Source: Pseudoalteromonas sp. XMcav2-N
GTDB lineage: Bacteria; Pseudomonadota; Gammaproteobacteria; Enterobacterales; Alteromonadaceae
Direction: 5' to 3'
Assembly (NCBI RefSeq): GCF_024124545.1
Contig: NZ_JAMXSF010000021.1
Span: 49,079 to 113,078, forward strand
DNA: 64,000 nt
Within the stretch, counting starts at the first letter, position 1. Each line of letters opens with the position of its first letter. A program made the translations under genes and the position numbers. Below are positions 8,990 to 18,093 of the stretch, one piece after another. The notes below the pieces were generated by a model. The model did not search any database, was not told where the DNA came from, and was given only the letters and a program-made list of their open reading frames with translations.

Positions 8990-9002
8990 GGTTAATTTAA
9001 CC
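8990..9002. promoter_or_regulatory. 13-bp palindrome upstream of the gamma-lyase gene
   Basis: GGTTAATTTAACC is a perfect palindrome about a single central T, embedded between two CCCGGG sites. It lies roughly 100 bases before the start at 9101 and could be an operator. No regulator family can be assigned from the site alone. Confidence 0.3.
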
Positions 9003-9100
9003 AGCCCGGGTTAGCCATCTGCGCGTCCGGCACGCTTGTACATTGCGGTGTCTTGGAATATCTAATTGGTATTCGTCCGAATAACAAAAATAGGCAAGCA

Positions 9101-10279
9101 ATGAAGAAGTTACATGATCAGACCAATTGTATTCATGGTCCACACCACTTTGATGATCCACATGGTGCCCTGACCGCACCTCTGTATCAGAGTTCGACGT
9201 TTAAATTCAAGGATGCAGCACAAGGCGCTGCGCGTTTTGCTGGCGAAGAAGCTGGTTACATCTATACACGTCTTGGCAATCCGACCACCCGTGAGCTGGA
9301 AGAAAAGCTGGCGCAGCTCGAAGAAATGGAAGATGCTGCCGCTACGGCGACAGGCATGGGCGCAGTATCAGCCTCCGTACTGAGCTTTTTACAGCAGGGC
9401 GATCATTTGATCGCATCCAAAGCCTTGTATGGGTGCAGCTTTGCTTTGTTTGCACACATGTTACCTAAGTTCGGCATTGAGGTAACTTTTGTCGATATGA
9501 CGGACCCGCAAGCACTGGCCGATGCACTGCAGCCTAACAGTAAGATGTTGTTTGCCGAAACACCGATCAATCCCAATATGACGGTACTGGATTTAGCTAT
9601 GCTGGGACAGTTTGCGCAGCAGCACAAGTTGATCAGTGTGGTCGACAACACCTTTATGACGCCATTACTACAAAAGCCCAAACACTTTGGTATCGATATC
9701 GTGATCCACAGTGCGACCAAGTACCTCAATGGCCATGGTGATGTCGTAGCCGGTATTGTCTGTGGCAGTGCTGCGCATATAGAAACAATCAAGCTCACCG
9801 TACTAAAAGACATCGGCGCAACTATCAGCCCACACGATGCCTGGCTTATCAACCGGGGGCTTAAAACCTTACATGTGCGCGTTGCAAGGCACTGTGAAAA
9901 TGCGCAGAAGGTGGCCGAGTTTCTCGATAATCATCCGAAGGTCGACACCGTTTACTACCCTGGTTTGCCATCTCACCCTGGCTACCGTTTCCTTGGCGAG
10001 CAGATGAAGGGCGCCGGGGGGGTGATTGCTTTTGAAATCAAAGGTGGGGTCAGTGAAGGTGAAAAGTTCATCAATGCGACTGAATTGTGCACCCTGGCGG
10101 TGAGTTTGGGCGATCCGGAAACACTGATCCAACATCCTGCATCTATGACGCACTCTCCTTACACGCCTGAAGAGCGTCAGGCTGCGGGGATCTCGGATGG
10201 CCTGATCCGCATTTCTGTCGGACTTGAGGCTGTCGAAGATATCATCGAAGACCTGGAAAAAGCGTTTCTGTGTATATAA
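9101..10279 (+). CDS. Methionine gamma-lyase-type PLP enzyme
   Basis: A 392-residue Cys/Met-metabolism PLP-dependent enzyme. It shows YTRLGNPT near residue 63, the substrate/cofactor stretch ETPINPNM, VDNTF, and the PLP lysine in HSATKYLNGHGD. A Cys in ALYGCSFAL (near residue 108) sits where methionine gamma-lyases carry their characteristic Cys, so I favour methionine gamma-lyase (methionine to methanethiol, 2-oxobutyrate and ammonia) over cystathionine gamma-lyase. The start at 9101 gives the family N-terminus; an in-frame ATG at 9053 would add 16 poorly matching residues. Exact substrate is uncertain. Confidence 0.8.
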   Translation: MKKLHDQTNCIHGPHHFDDPHGALTAPLYQSSTFKFKDAAQGAARFAGEEAGYIYTRLGNPTTRELEEKLAQLEEMEDAAATATGMGAVSASVLSFLQQGDHLIASKALYGCSFALFAHMLPKFGIEVTFVDMTDPQALADALQPNSKMLFAETPINPNMTVLDLAMLGQFAQQHKLISVVDNTFMTPLLQKPKHFGIDIVIHSATKYLNGHGDVVAGIVCGSAAHIETIKLTVLKDIGATISPHDAWLINRGLKTLHVRVARHCENAQKVAEFLDNHPKVDTVYYPGLPSHPGYRFLGEQMKGAGGVIAFEIKGGVSEGEKFINATELCTLAVSLGDPETLIQHPASMTHSPYTPEERQAAGISDGLIRISVGLEAVEDIIEDLEKAFLCI

Positions 10280-10344
10280 AGGTTTACACTTGGCATCCCT
10301 GTGGGGGTTGATTTGTATAGGGTGTGCTTTTTGGTGGTCAGTTG

Positions 10345-10362
10345 CGTAAATTAATATATACA
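10345..10362. promoter_or_regulatory. Candidate TyrR/PhhR box upstream of phhA
   Basis: CGTAAA, six bases, TATACA matches the TyrR consensus TGTAAA-N6-TTTACA at 10 of 12 positions. It sits about 130 bases before phhA, whose homologues are activated by the TyrR-family regulator PhhR. Read from sequence by eye; binding is untested. Confidence 0.35.
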
Positions 10363-10492
10363 AAATTGACCTTTCTGGCCGGGCCGATTTCAGGCCTGGC
10401 TATTAAACTTTTCCTCACTTTTACATAGTATCCGGATAACACTTTGACGCGTTGTTTTTGTTCAGATGCGACGCACTACCAAGAAGGTTACT

Positions 10493-11290
10493 ATGGCTAA
10501 ATCGAGTAAATACACGTCTAAACAGCCCAATGAGCAGGGCCTGATCGAATGGTCAAAAGAAGAAAATCAGATCTGGTCTGAACTGGTTGCCAGACAGCTT
10601 GAGTGCATCAAAGGCAAAGCGTGTGATGAGTATCTCGAAGGCCTGCAAAAAATCAATTTACCGCACGACCGTATCCCTCAGTTACATGAGCTGAACGAGG
10701 TACTGGAGCGTGAAACGGGCTGGCAGGTCGCGCCAGTACCTGCGTTGATCGACTTTGATGAGTTTTTCCGCCTGCTTGCTAACAAGCAGTTCCCGGTTGC
10801 AACCTTTATCCGCAGTCGCGAGGAATTTGATTACCTGCAGGAGCCGGATATTTTCCACGAAATTTTTGGCCACTGTGCGATGCTGACCAACCCGGCATTT
10901 GCGGAGTTTACGCATAAGTACGGTCAGCTGGGCTATGCTGCAGAGAAAAAAGACCGCGTATACCTGGCCCGTTTGTACTGGTTTACCGTTGAGTTTGGTC
11001 TGATGCAAACCAAAGATGGTCTGCGCATTTATGGCGGCGGGATCTTATCAAGCCCGGGTGAAACTCAGTATGTTTACAGCGGTGAGCCAGAGATCAACCC
11101 GTTAGAAGTACTTGACGTGCTTCGTACACCATACCGAATTGATATTATGCAGCCTTTGTACTACACCATTAACGCCATTGACGATTTGTTTGATATCTCA
11201 CAAATGGATATTATGGCGCAGGTACGTAAGGCCAAAGAACTGGGTCTGTTTGAACCTAAGTTCCCACCTAAAAACAAACTAGCAAGTTAA
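10493..11290 (+). CDS. phhA: Phenylalanine 4-monooxygenase
   Basis: A 265-residue bacterial-type phenylalanine hydroxylase converting Phe to Tyr with tetrahydrobiopterin-type cofactor and O2. The non-haem iron ligands are visible: the two His of FHEIFGHCAML (near residues 122-127) and the Glu of FTVEFGL (near residue 167). I chose the ATG at 10493, which has AAGAAGG 5 bases upstream; an in-frame ATG at 10466 would add nine basic residues. phhB follows after 10 bases, the standard pairing, since PhhB recycles the oxidised pterin. It probably serves Phe catabolism. Confidence 0.95.
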   Translation: MAKSSKYTSKQPNEQGLIEWSKEENQIWSELVARQLECIKGKACDEYLEGLQKINLPHDRIPQLHELNEVLERETGWQVAPVPALIDFDEFFRLLANKQFPVATFIRSREEFDYLQEPDIFHEIFGHCAMLTNPAFAEFTHKYGQLGYAAEKKDRVYLARLYWFTVEFGLMQTKDGLRIYGGGILSSPGETQYVYSGEPEINPLEVLDVLRTPYRIDIMQPLYYTINAIDDLFDISQMDIMAQVRKAKELGLFEPKFPPKNKLAS

Positions 11291-11300
11291 GGATTTATTG

Positions 11301-11645
11301 ATGTCTGATTTAAGTGCACAAAAATGTGAAGCGTGTCGTGCGGATGCGCCTAAAGTGTCAGATGCCGAATTAGCTGAATTGATCAAGCTGATCCCGGATT
11401 GGGTGCCAGAAGTACGTGATGGCATTATGCAGCTTGAGCGTGTTTACAAGTTTAAGAACTTCAAGCAAGCCATCGCATTTACCAATAAAGTAGGTGATAT
11501 GGCGGAAGATGAAGGTCACCACCCAGGTCTGTTGACTGAGTGGGGCAAAGTAACAGTAACTTGGTGGAGCCACTCTATCAAAGGTCTGCACAAAAATGAC
11601 TTCATCTGTGCAGCGAAAACTGACGAGATCTTTGCAGCACTATAA
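11301..11645 (+). CDS. phhB: Pterin-4a-carbinolamine dehydratase
   Basis: A 114-residue PhhB/DCoH family enzyme that dehydrates the 4a-hydroxy-tetrahydropterin released by PhhA. The family signature is present as MAEDEGHHPGL (near residues 65-75), with the catalytic His pair, followed by VTVTWWSHS. The start ATG at 11301 has AAGGAT upstream. It is cotranscribed with phhA and ends at a strong terminator. Confidence 0.95.
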   Translation: MSDLSAQKCEACRADAPKVSDAELAELIKLIPDWVPEVRDGIMQLERVYKFKNFKQAIAFTNKVGDMAEDEGHHPGLLTEWGKVTVTWWSHSIKGLHKNDFICAAKTDEIFAAL

Positions 11646-11669
11646 GCATAAAATTTCATGCTAAAACAA

Positions 11670-11693
11670 AAAAGGCGCGTCAGCGCCTTTTTT
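11670..11693 (+). terminator. Rho-independent terminator after phhB
   Basis: AAAGGCGC, four-base loop, GCGCCTTTTTT: a strong GC stem with a T-run 25 bases after the phhB stop. Confidence 0.9.
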
Positions 11694-11744
11694 AGTGTCT
11701 ATTCATTCCCGATAAAGACATTTACAGGTCGACATGCTTGTGAG

Positions 11745-14522
11745 CTAGTGGGTCAATGTTGGCCCGGGCAGAACCTGTGCGTCCCGCTCCAGATGTTGCA
11801 GCTCATCAATTAATTCGAGCAACTCCGGCTCTATATAATCAAAATCGCGTGACTGTTTTAAGGCGGTCTCCAGGGTTTCGGCCAGGTTTTTAAGCGTCGG
11901 TACACCTGTATAGCAGCAGGCACCATGGAACTTGTGGATCACGGTCAGCAGGGTCTGAGTGTCTTCCTGCTGCGCCGATTCAGTCAACTGACCAAGTGTC
12001 TCCGGCACACTTTGTAACAACATATCCAACATCTCCAGAGCCAGTTCTGGTTTATTACCAGCGCGCTGAAGCGCCAATTCCCAGTCCAGTAAGTGACTCT
12101 CAAACGGGGCTATGCTGGCGACTTGAGGTTGTTGTACCTTTTGCTTTTCTGGAGGCAATGAAGGACTGTGGTCGCAAATGATCTGACGCAGCATATCTTC
12201 ATCTATGGGTTTAGTCATGTAACCGTTAAAACCATCCTTTATCAATTGCTCTTTTTCACCTGTGAGTGCGTGCGCCGTCACTGCAATGATAGGAGTATCA
12301 TCATTTAAGGAAGATTCTTTAATGGTTCTGCATGCGGTGATGCCATCCATGATAGGCATCTGAATATCCATAAAGATCAGGTCATATTTTTGCGATTTAC
12401 ATAAACTCACTGCTTGCGCGCCATTGTGAGCGGTATCTATGGTATCGACCTGCTCTTCGAGCAACGTATAAAGTAGCTTCAAATTAGCGTCATTATCGTC
12501 GGCGATCAGCACCTTGAGCGGCAGGTGTGCTAAGTCAGTGTCGTCAATCGACACGCTAGGGTGATCTAAACGATAAGGCGCTGCCAGCATATCGCACAGT
12601 TTACGGTGGTGCATGGGTTTACTGATACAGGCATCGGCACCGCTACCGATTAAAGATTCGCGCATATTATGAGAAATGGTATTAACCATCAGATACAGAT
12701 AATCCGCCATTTCTCTGGCCTGTGTAATGTAGGCCTTCACGGTTTGCATATCGTCCACCGTTGCCATATTCCCGATCAGGCAAATGTCATATTTAAACTC
12801 CTGCTCCAGAGCTTCGAAGAATGCTTCTTCATTTTTACAGCAAGTCACCTGCATTGCCCAATCCTCAAGCTGAGCCTGAACGGCATTGCGGGTGTGTTCT
12901 TGTGGCTCAAAGTAAAGCACCCGCTTGTTTTCCAGAGGTTTGGTTGGCAGGTCGTCGTCGAACAATCGGCTTGGCAGATTAAAAATGGCGTTAAAGGTAA
13001 AGCACGAACCATTGCCCGGCGCAGAGTTCAGCGTGATGCGGCCACTCATGGCTTCGACAATATGTTTAGTGATGATTAAGCCAAGTCCTGTGCCGCCGAA
13101 TTTGCGGGTAATGCTGGAATCAGCCTGAGCAAACGGGGTAAATAGAGTGTCCTGCTTTTCCTGCGCAATGCCCAGCCCGGTATCACTGACAGAGATCAGG
13201 AGCGATGTCTGGCTATCTCCTTTGAGGCGGTGGCTGATGTCGACTTTGACTGAGCCTTTTTCGGTGAACTTGATGGCATTGCTGATCAGGTTGATCAGCA
13301 CCTGCTTAAAGCGTGTGGGGTCACCAACCAGATTATCCGGGACCTGTCGATTAATGGCAATCGACAGCTCCAGTTGCTTCTCATAAGCACTGGGGGCAAG
13401 CAGAGTCATGACTTCATTTACTGCATCCCTGAGCTGGAATTGAATACTTTCAAGCTCCATGGCACCGGCTTCGAGTTTAGAGAAATCTAGTATGTCACTG
13501 ATAATGGTCAACAAACTGTTGGCAGATAACTCTATGGTATCCAGATAGTCTTTTTGGTGTTTGTTGAGTGGGGTTTTGTAGAGCTGGCGGGTGAAACCAA
13601 TCACGCCGTTAAGCGGGGTTCTTAATTCATGACTCATTTTGGCCAGGAAGTCTGATTTAACCCGGTTGGCAACCTGCGCTTCTTTTTTGGCAATGTTCAG
13701 CTGAATGTTCTGAGTTTCATACTGCTCCAGGGTTTCACGGTAATCGCAGGTGGCCTGATCTATGTGTTTTTGCATTTCATCCCGCTGCAGCACCATTTTT
13801 TCGCTAATGGTGATCAACCCTTCACGGAGCAAGTCAAACTCCCCTTGCATGGGCTGATCTACGCCAATTTTAGTTTTGCCCTCAAGCAGTTTATCTGTTG
13901 CCAGTAACAGATGAGACAGGGGGGTGGAGAACATCCGGCTGAGTCGGGTCGACACAAAGGCACTGAGCAACAAGGCCACCATAATGATGGCACCACTAAA
14001 CAACAGGGCTTGCTGCTGACCAATGATAGCCTGGTCTTTACTGAGCTCAATCATGAGTACTGCGGTGGTGCGAGTGTGGGCATTTTGCCAGTCAGCGGCG
14101 GGTTGTTGCTGTAGCTTAACCGGTGCAAAAATGATGTACCTGTCGAGATACTGCACTATTTCTGTGGCGTGTAACTCTGTCACGTTGCCGCGATAATGCA
14201 GTTGGTCAAAATCGTTGTGATAATTACTGGTTAGCAGCAGTTGATTGTCTTCATTGAACAGCGCGATGCTATTGACGAAGTTGCCATGTTGATTGTGGGT
14301 GGTGGTGATCACCCTATGTAACCTGGCTTTATCTCGTTCTGCCAGCGGCTGCTCCACCGTCATTGCCAGGGTATTGGCCAGGCTGGTGCCTTGTTGCTTG
14401 AGGATTTGTTCAAGCTCAACGTAGCGATTTATAGTAAAATAGCCGCCAAGTACCAGGCCGATTAACACCGTTGGGATCAGGGTCAACACTAATACGCTGT
14501 CGCGCAAACTCAATTTAGACAT
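11745..14522 (-). CDS. barA: BarA hybrid sensor histidine kinase
   Basis: A 925-residue tripartite hybrid kinase. In order: an N-terminal transmembrane helix (about residues 8-30), a periplasmic region, a second helix (about 175-195), HAMP, HisKA with the phospho-accepting His in KMSHELRTPLNG (near residue 303), HATPase_c with NLISNAIKF, a degenerate receiver, a receiver with IADDNDAN and phospho-Asp in FMDIQMPIMDG, and an HPt domain with HKFHGACCYTG. This is the BarA architecture that phosphorylates UvrY/GacA and so controls CsrA-sequestering small RNAs. It is divergent from rlmD by 82 bases, the usual gammaproteobacterial neighbourhood. Confidence 0.93.
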   Translation of the reverse strand: MSKLSLRDSVLVLTLIPTVLIGLVLGGYFTINRYVELEQILKQQGTSLANTLAMTVEQPLAERDKARLHRVITTTHNQHGNFVNSIALFNEDNQLLLTSNYHNDFDQLHYRGNVTELHATEIVQYLDRYIIFAPVKLQQQPAADWQNAHTRTTAVLMIELSKDQAIIGQQQALLFSGAIIMVALLLSAFVSTRLSRMFSTPLSHLLLATDKLLEGKTKIGVDQPMQGEFDLLREGLITISEKMVLQRDEMQKHIDQATCDYRETLEQYETQNIQLNIAKKEAQVANRVKSDFLAKMSHELRTPLNGVIGFTRQLYKTPLNKHQKDYLDTIELSANSLLTIISDILDFSKLEAGAMELESIQFQLRDAVNEVMTLLAPSAYEKQLELSIAINRQVPDNLVGDPTRFKQVLINLISNAIKFTEKGSVKVDISHRLKGDSQTSLLISVSDTGLGIAQEKQDTLFTPFAQADSSITRKFGGTGLGLIITKHIVEAMSGRITLNSAPGNGSCFTFNAIFNLPSRLFDDDLPTKPLENKRVLYFEPQEHTRNAVQAQLEDWAMQVTCCKNEEAFFEALEQEFKYDICLIGNMATVDDMQTVKAYITQAREMADYLYLMVNTISHNMRESLIGSGADACISKPMHHRKLCDMLAAPYRLDHPSVSIDDTDLAHLPLKVLIADDNDANLKLLYTLLEEQVDTIDTAHNGAQAVSLCKSQKYDLIFMDIQMPIMDGITACRTIKESSLNDDTPIIAVTAHALTGEKEQLIKDGFNGYMTKPIDEDMLRQIICDHSPSLPPEKQKVQQPQVASIAPFESHLLDWELALQRAGNKPELALEMLDMLLQSVPETLGQLTESAQQEDTQTLLTVIHKFHGACCYTGVPTLKNLAETLETALKQSRDFDYIEPELLELIDELQHLERDAQVLPGPTLTH

Positions 14523-14604
14523 AAATTGGATGTAAAACAGTAAGTAGTCTGAGTCCTAGAGTATCGAGTTAACAGGTGTTTAGCAATCTTATAGGGGCGG
14601 CAAT

Positions 14605-15930
14605 ATGGCACAAATATTTCGTGCTGGAAAATCTTCTAAACAACGCAGTAAACAAGCAGAAACAGTTGAGCTGACAATCGACTCGCTGGATCATCAGGGG
14701 CGGGGGGTGTGCAGGCATCAGGGTAAAGTCGGCTTTGTGGACGGCGCACTGGCCTCAGAGCGGGTTAAAGCACGTATCAAGGCACAAAAAAGTCGTGTTT
14801 TCGAAGCGCATACCATGAAAGTGCTTGAGCCGAGTGAGGAGCGGGTTACGGCGTTTTGTGAATACTATCAGCAATGTGGTGGCTGTTCATTACAACACCT
14901 GAATGCCAGTGCTCAGCTGGTGCACAAACAGCAGGCGGTGTCGGCCTTATTTGACAAATTCGCCAAAGCAAATGAGTTGCCCTGGCTACCCGCACTGACA
15001 GGGCCTGAGCGTCATTATCGCCGCGCCGGGCGCATTGCCTGCATCTATGACAAACAAAATCACCAGCTCAAACTGGGATTTCGTGCTGCCGGGTCAAAGA
15101 AGATTGTAGAAGTTGATCACTGCGCGGTCATGGTCGATGTCTTTGCTGGTGGCTTTGAGGCATTGCGTCAGAGTTTAAATGCGCATCCGGAGCTGCGTAG
15201 TGTCAGTCATATTCAGTTTTGTGCAGCGGATAATGGTGCATTTGTGTTGTTGCGTCATACCCGTTCAATCAGCGCTCAGGTGAAAGCACAATTTGCAGAG
15301 CGCCTTGCTGCTCGGAACTGGGAGTTTGTCTGGGATGATGGAAAGTCGCAGCCTGAGTATGCGTTATTACCTGCCTATGAAAGTGCCGGGGTGACGTTTG
15401 AGTTTAAACTCGATAATTTTATTCAGGTTAACCGCGATATCAATGAGCAAATGCTTCACAGGGCGTTAGAGTGGCTTGAACTTACTGGCGACGAACAAGT
15501 ATTGGACCTGTTCTGTGGAATTGGCAATTTCTCTTTATTGCTGGCAAAACATGCAAACGAAGTGGTCGCAGTCGAAGGGGTCGCAGCCTCGGTTGCAATG
15601 GCACGCCAAAATGCGCACACTAACAACATCGATACGGTTAGCTTTCATCAGTTCGACCTCACCCAGCCACTGACTGAAGCCGACTGGTTTCACTCGTCGC
15701 TGGATGTATTAGTACTGGACCCTTCACGTACCGGGGCATATGAGATATTACGTCAGTTGCCATTGACGCAATTTAAACAGGTTTTATATGTGTCCTGCGA
15801 TCCGGTGACTATGGCCAGAGATGCAGCGCTGTTACTGGAAGCTGGCTTTGTGGTCGATAAAGTGTGTTTAATGAATATGTTCCCACACACTGGACATATA
15901 GAAACCATGGCGTTGTTTCAAAGGAGGTAG
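14605..15930 (+). CDS. rlmD: 23S rRNA (uracil-1939-C5) methyltransferase RlmD
   Basis: A 441-residue SAM-dependent rRNA methyltransferase. An N-terminal TRAM domain (about residues 18-75) is followed by the 4Fe-4S cysteines CEYYQQCGGC (near residues 87-96). The SAM motif LDLFCGIGNFSLL and the catalytic Cys in YVSCDPVTMARD lie in the C-terminal half. It methylates U1939 of 23S rRNA (E. coli numbering). relA starts 4 bases after its stop, with a strong AAGGAGG overlapping the end of rlmD. Confidence 0.95.
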   Translation: MAQIFRAGKSSKQRSKQAETVELTIDSLDHQGRGVCRHQGKVGFVDGALASERVKARIKAQKSRVFEAHTMKVLEPSEERVTAFCEYYQQCGGCSLQHLNASAQLVHKQQAVSALFDKFAKANELPWLPALTGPERHYRRAGRIACIYDKQNHQLKLGFRAAGSKKIVEVDHCAVMVDVFAGGFEALRQSLNAHPELRSVSHIQFCAADNGAFVLLRHTRSISAQVKAQFAERLAARNWEFVWDDGKSQPEYALLPAYESAGVTFEFKLDNFIQVNRDINEQMLHRALEWLELTGDEQVLDLFCGIGNFSLLLAKHANEVVAVEGVAASVAMARQNAHTNNIDTVSFHQFDLTQPLTEADWFHSSLDVLVLDPSRTGAYEILRQLPLTQFKQVLYVSCDPVTMARDAALLLEAGFVVDKVCLMNMFPHTGHIETMALFQRR

Positions 15931-15934
15931 TCAT

Positions 15935-18091
15935 ATGGTTGCGACTCGCCAGTCTCATCAATCCGGTCTTCCGGCAGACTTTCATGCCCGGCTTGCACTG
16001 CTCAACTTATCGCAGGAAAAGCGAGACAGGCTGGATCAGGTCTATGCCTTGTGTCCGGAAGAGGAAGCGACAACGACCCTGGCCAAAGCCATAGAGATGG
16101 TAGAGATCCTGGCGGAACTGAATTTCGATTCAGAGTCACTGGCCGGCGCATTCCTGACGCCCTACTTTTTATCCGGCCAGGTTGAAATAGATGCGATAGA
16201 ACAAGCACAAGGCGAAAATGTTGCCTTATTGCTCAGAGGGGTTGAGCAGATGGCCTCAATCAGCACCCTGGCACATCAGGGCAAAGGCAGCCTGCAAATA
16301 GACAAAATCCGGCGTATGTTATTGGCCATGGTGGAAGATGTACGTGCTGTGGTGATCAAGCTGGCAGAGCAGATCTGTTATCTGCGGGCCGTTAAAAATG
16401 CCTCTGAGGAAGAGCGGGTGGTGGCAGCTAAAGCCACGGCCAACATTTTTGCGCCACTGGCGAACCGCCTCGGGATCGGACAGCTTAAGTGGGAGCTAGA
16501 AGATCTCTCATTTCGCTATTTACACCCGAAAACCTATAAGAGCATCGCCAAGCAGCTGTCGGATAAACGTCTTGATCGTGAAGCCTATATGACCAATATG
16601 GTCGACCTGGTCCAGAGTAAGCTTAAGGAAGCGGGCATTGAGGCTGAAGTGTATGGTCGACCCAAACACATTTACAGCATCTACAAAAAAATGATGCAGA
16701 AGAATTATGAATTCGATCAGCTCTTTGATATCCGCGCGATGCGGGTGGTGGTCAATGAAATTCAGGACTGCTATGGCGCGCTGGGCATAGTGCACACCAA
16801 CTGGCGTCATCTGCATAAAGAATTTGACGACTACGTTGCCACACCAAAGCAGAACGGTTATCAGTCTATCCATACTGTGGTATTTGGTCCTGAAGGCAAA
16901 ACCGTTGAGATCCAGATCCGTACCCAGGCAATGCACCAGGATGCTGAGCTGGGCGTGGCGGCACACTGGATGTATAAAGAAGGGGCTTTGCCGGGCCGTG
17001 GTTCGGGATATGAACAAAAGATCAGCTGGCTGAGAAAACTGCTGCAATGGCAAGAAGAGGTCGTTGATGGTAGCGAGCTGGCCGAAGAACTCAAAAACCA
17101 GGTTGTAGAAGACCGGGTGTATGTTTTTACACCCAAAGGCGATATTTTTGACTTGCCATTGGGTGCAACGCCACTGGATTTTGCCTACTACATTCATTCC
17201 AATGTTGGCCATCGCTGCATCGGTGCTAAGGTATTTGGCAAAATCGTGCCCTTTACCCATAAGTTATCAACCGGCGATCAGGTTGAGATACTGACCCAGA
17301 AAAACCCCTCACCAAGTCGAGACTGGCTCAGCCCATCGCTGGGTTATGTGCACTCATCCAGAGCGCGCAGCAAGATCCATCATTGGTTTAAGCAACAAGA
17401 CAGAGATAAAAACCTGCAGGCTGGTAAAGAGATCCTCGATGGCCACTTGCAAAAGCTGGATTTAACATACAAAGACCTGGATTCAGCTATTGAGCGCTTT
17501 AACTTTAAAGAGCTCGACGATTTAATGGTGGCCATTGGGGCAGGTGATATCCGTATTAATCAGTTCCTGAATTATGTTCAGGACAAGCCAGACCCTATAC
17601 CTAAGCTTAAAATGAGCACGCCGAAAAAGCACAAAGGCGATAGCAATGGCATTGTGGTCGAAGGCGTTGGTAACCTGATGAGCCATGTAGCCAAATGTTG
17701 TCAGCCTGTCCCTGGTGATGAGATTGTTGGTTATATTACCCAAGGGCGGGGCATTGCCGTGCATCGCGCTGACTGTGATTCCTTTGCGCATATATGCGAG
17801 CAGCATCCGGAGCGGGAAATTGCGGTTAGCTGGTCAGATGAAGTACGTGCCAGTTATGCGGTCACCTTACACATCGAAGCCAATGACCGTCATGGTCTGA
17901 TCCGTGATATCAGCTCGGTACTGGCCAATGAAAAGCTTAATGTGATGAATATGAACGTTAATACTCAGGATGATAAGCACATTGCCATTTTCACTATGAA
18001 ACTGGAAGTGGGTGATTTGTCTGCCATGAACCGCTTACTGACTAAACTGATGCAAATAGAAGGCGTGTTTGAAGCCAGGAGACAACACTGA
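15935..18091 (+). CDS. relA: RelA (p)ppGpp synthetase I
   Basis: A 718-residue long RSH protein. The N-terminal hydrolase-like region lacks an intact HD metal motif (SGQVEIDAI where HD would stand), as in monofunctional RelA. The synthetase domain carries RPKHIYSIYKKM and FDIRAMRV. A TGS domain (VYVFTPKGDIFDLP, near residue 392) and a C-terminal ACT domain with DRHGLIRDISSV follow. Together these respond to uncharged tRNA on the ribosome and make ppGpp. It sits 3 bases before mazG; MazG removes excess NTPs and is classically cotranscribed with relA. Confidence 0.96.
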   Translation: MVATRQSHQSGLPADFHARLALLNLSQEKRDRLDQVYALCPEEEATTTLAKAIEMVEILAELNFDSESLAGAFLTPYFLSGQVEIDAIEQAQGENVALLLRGVEQMASISTLAHQGKGSLQIDKIRRMLLAMVEDVRAVVIKLAEQICYLRAVKNASEEERVVAAKATANIFAPLANRLGIGQLKWELEDLSFRYLHPKTYKSIAKQLSDKRLDREAYMTNMVDLVQSKLKEAGIEAEVYGRPKHIYSIYKKMMQKNYEFDQLFDIRAMRVVVNEIQDCYGALGIVHTNWRHLHKEFDDYVATPKQNGYQSIHTVVFGPEGKTVEIQIRTQAMHQDAELGVAAHWMYKEGALPGRGSGYEQKISWLRKLLQWQEEVVDGSELAEELKNQVVEDRVYVFTPKGDIFDLPLGATPLDFAYYIHSNVGHRCIGAKVFGKIVPFTHKLSTGDQVEILTQKNPSPSRDWLSPSLGYVHSSRARSKIHHWFKQQDRDKNLQAGKEILDGHLQKLDLTYKDLDSAIERFNFKELDDLMVAIGAGDIRINQFLNYVQDKPDPIPKLKMSTPKKHKGDSNGIVVEGVGNLMSHVAKCCQPVPGDEIVGYITQGRGIAVHRADCDSFAHICEQHPEREIAVSWSDEVRASYAVTLHIEANDRHGLIRDISSVLANEKLNVMNMNVNTQDDKHIAIFTMKLEVGDLSAMNRLLTKLMQIEGVFEARRQH

Positions 18092-18093
18092 GT

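Noticed and set aside
16520..17260. A 246-codon open frame on the minus strand inside relA
   Set aside because: It lies entirely opposite a well-conserved gene, has no family features and reflects codon bias of relA.
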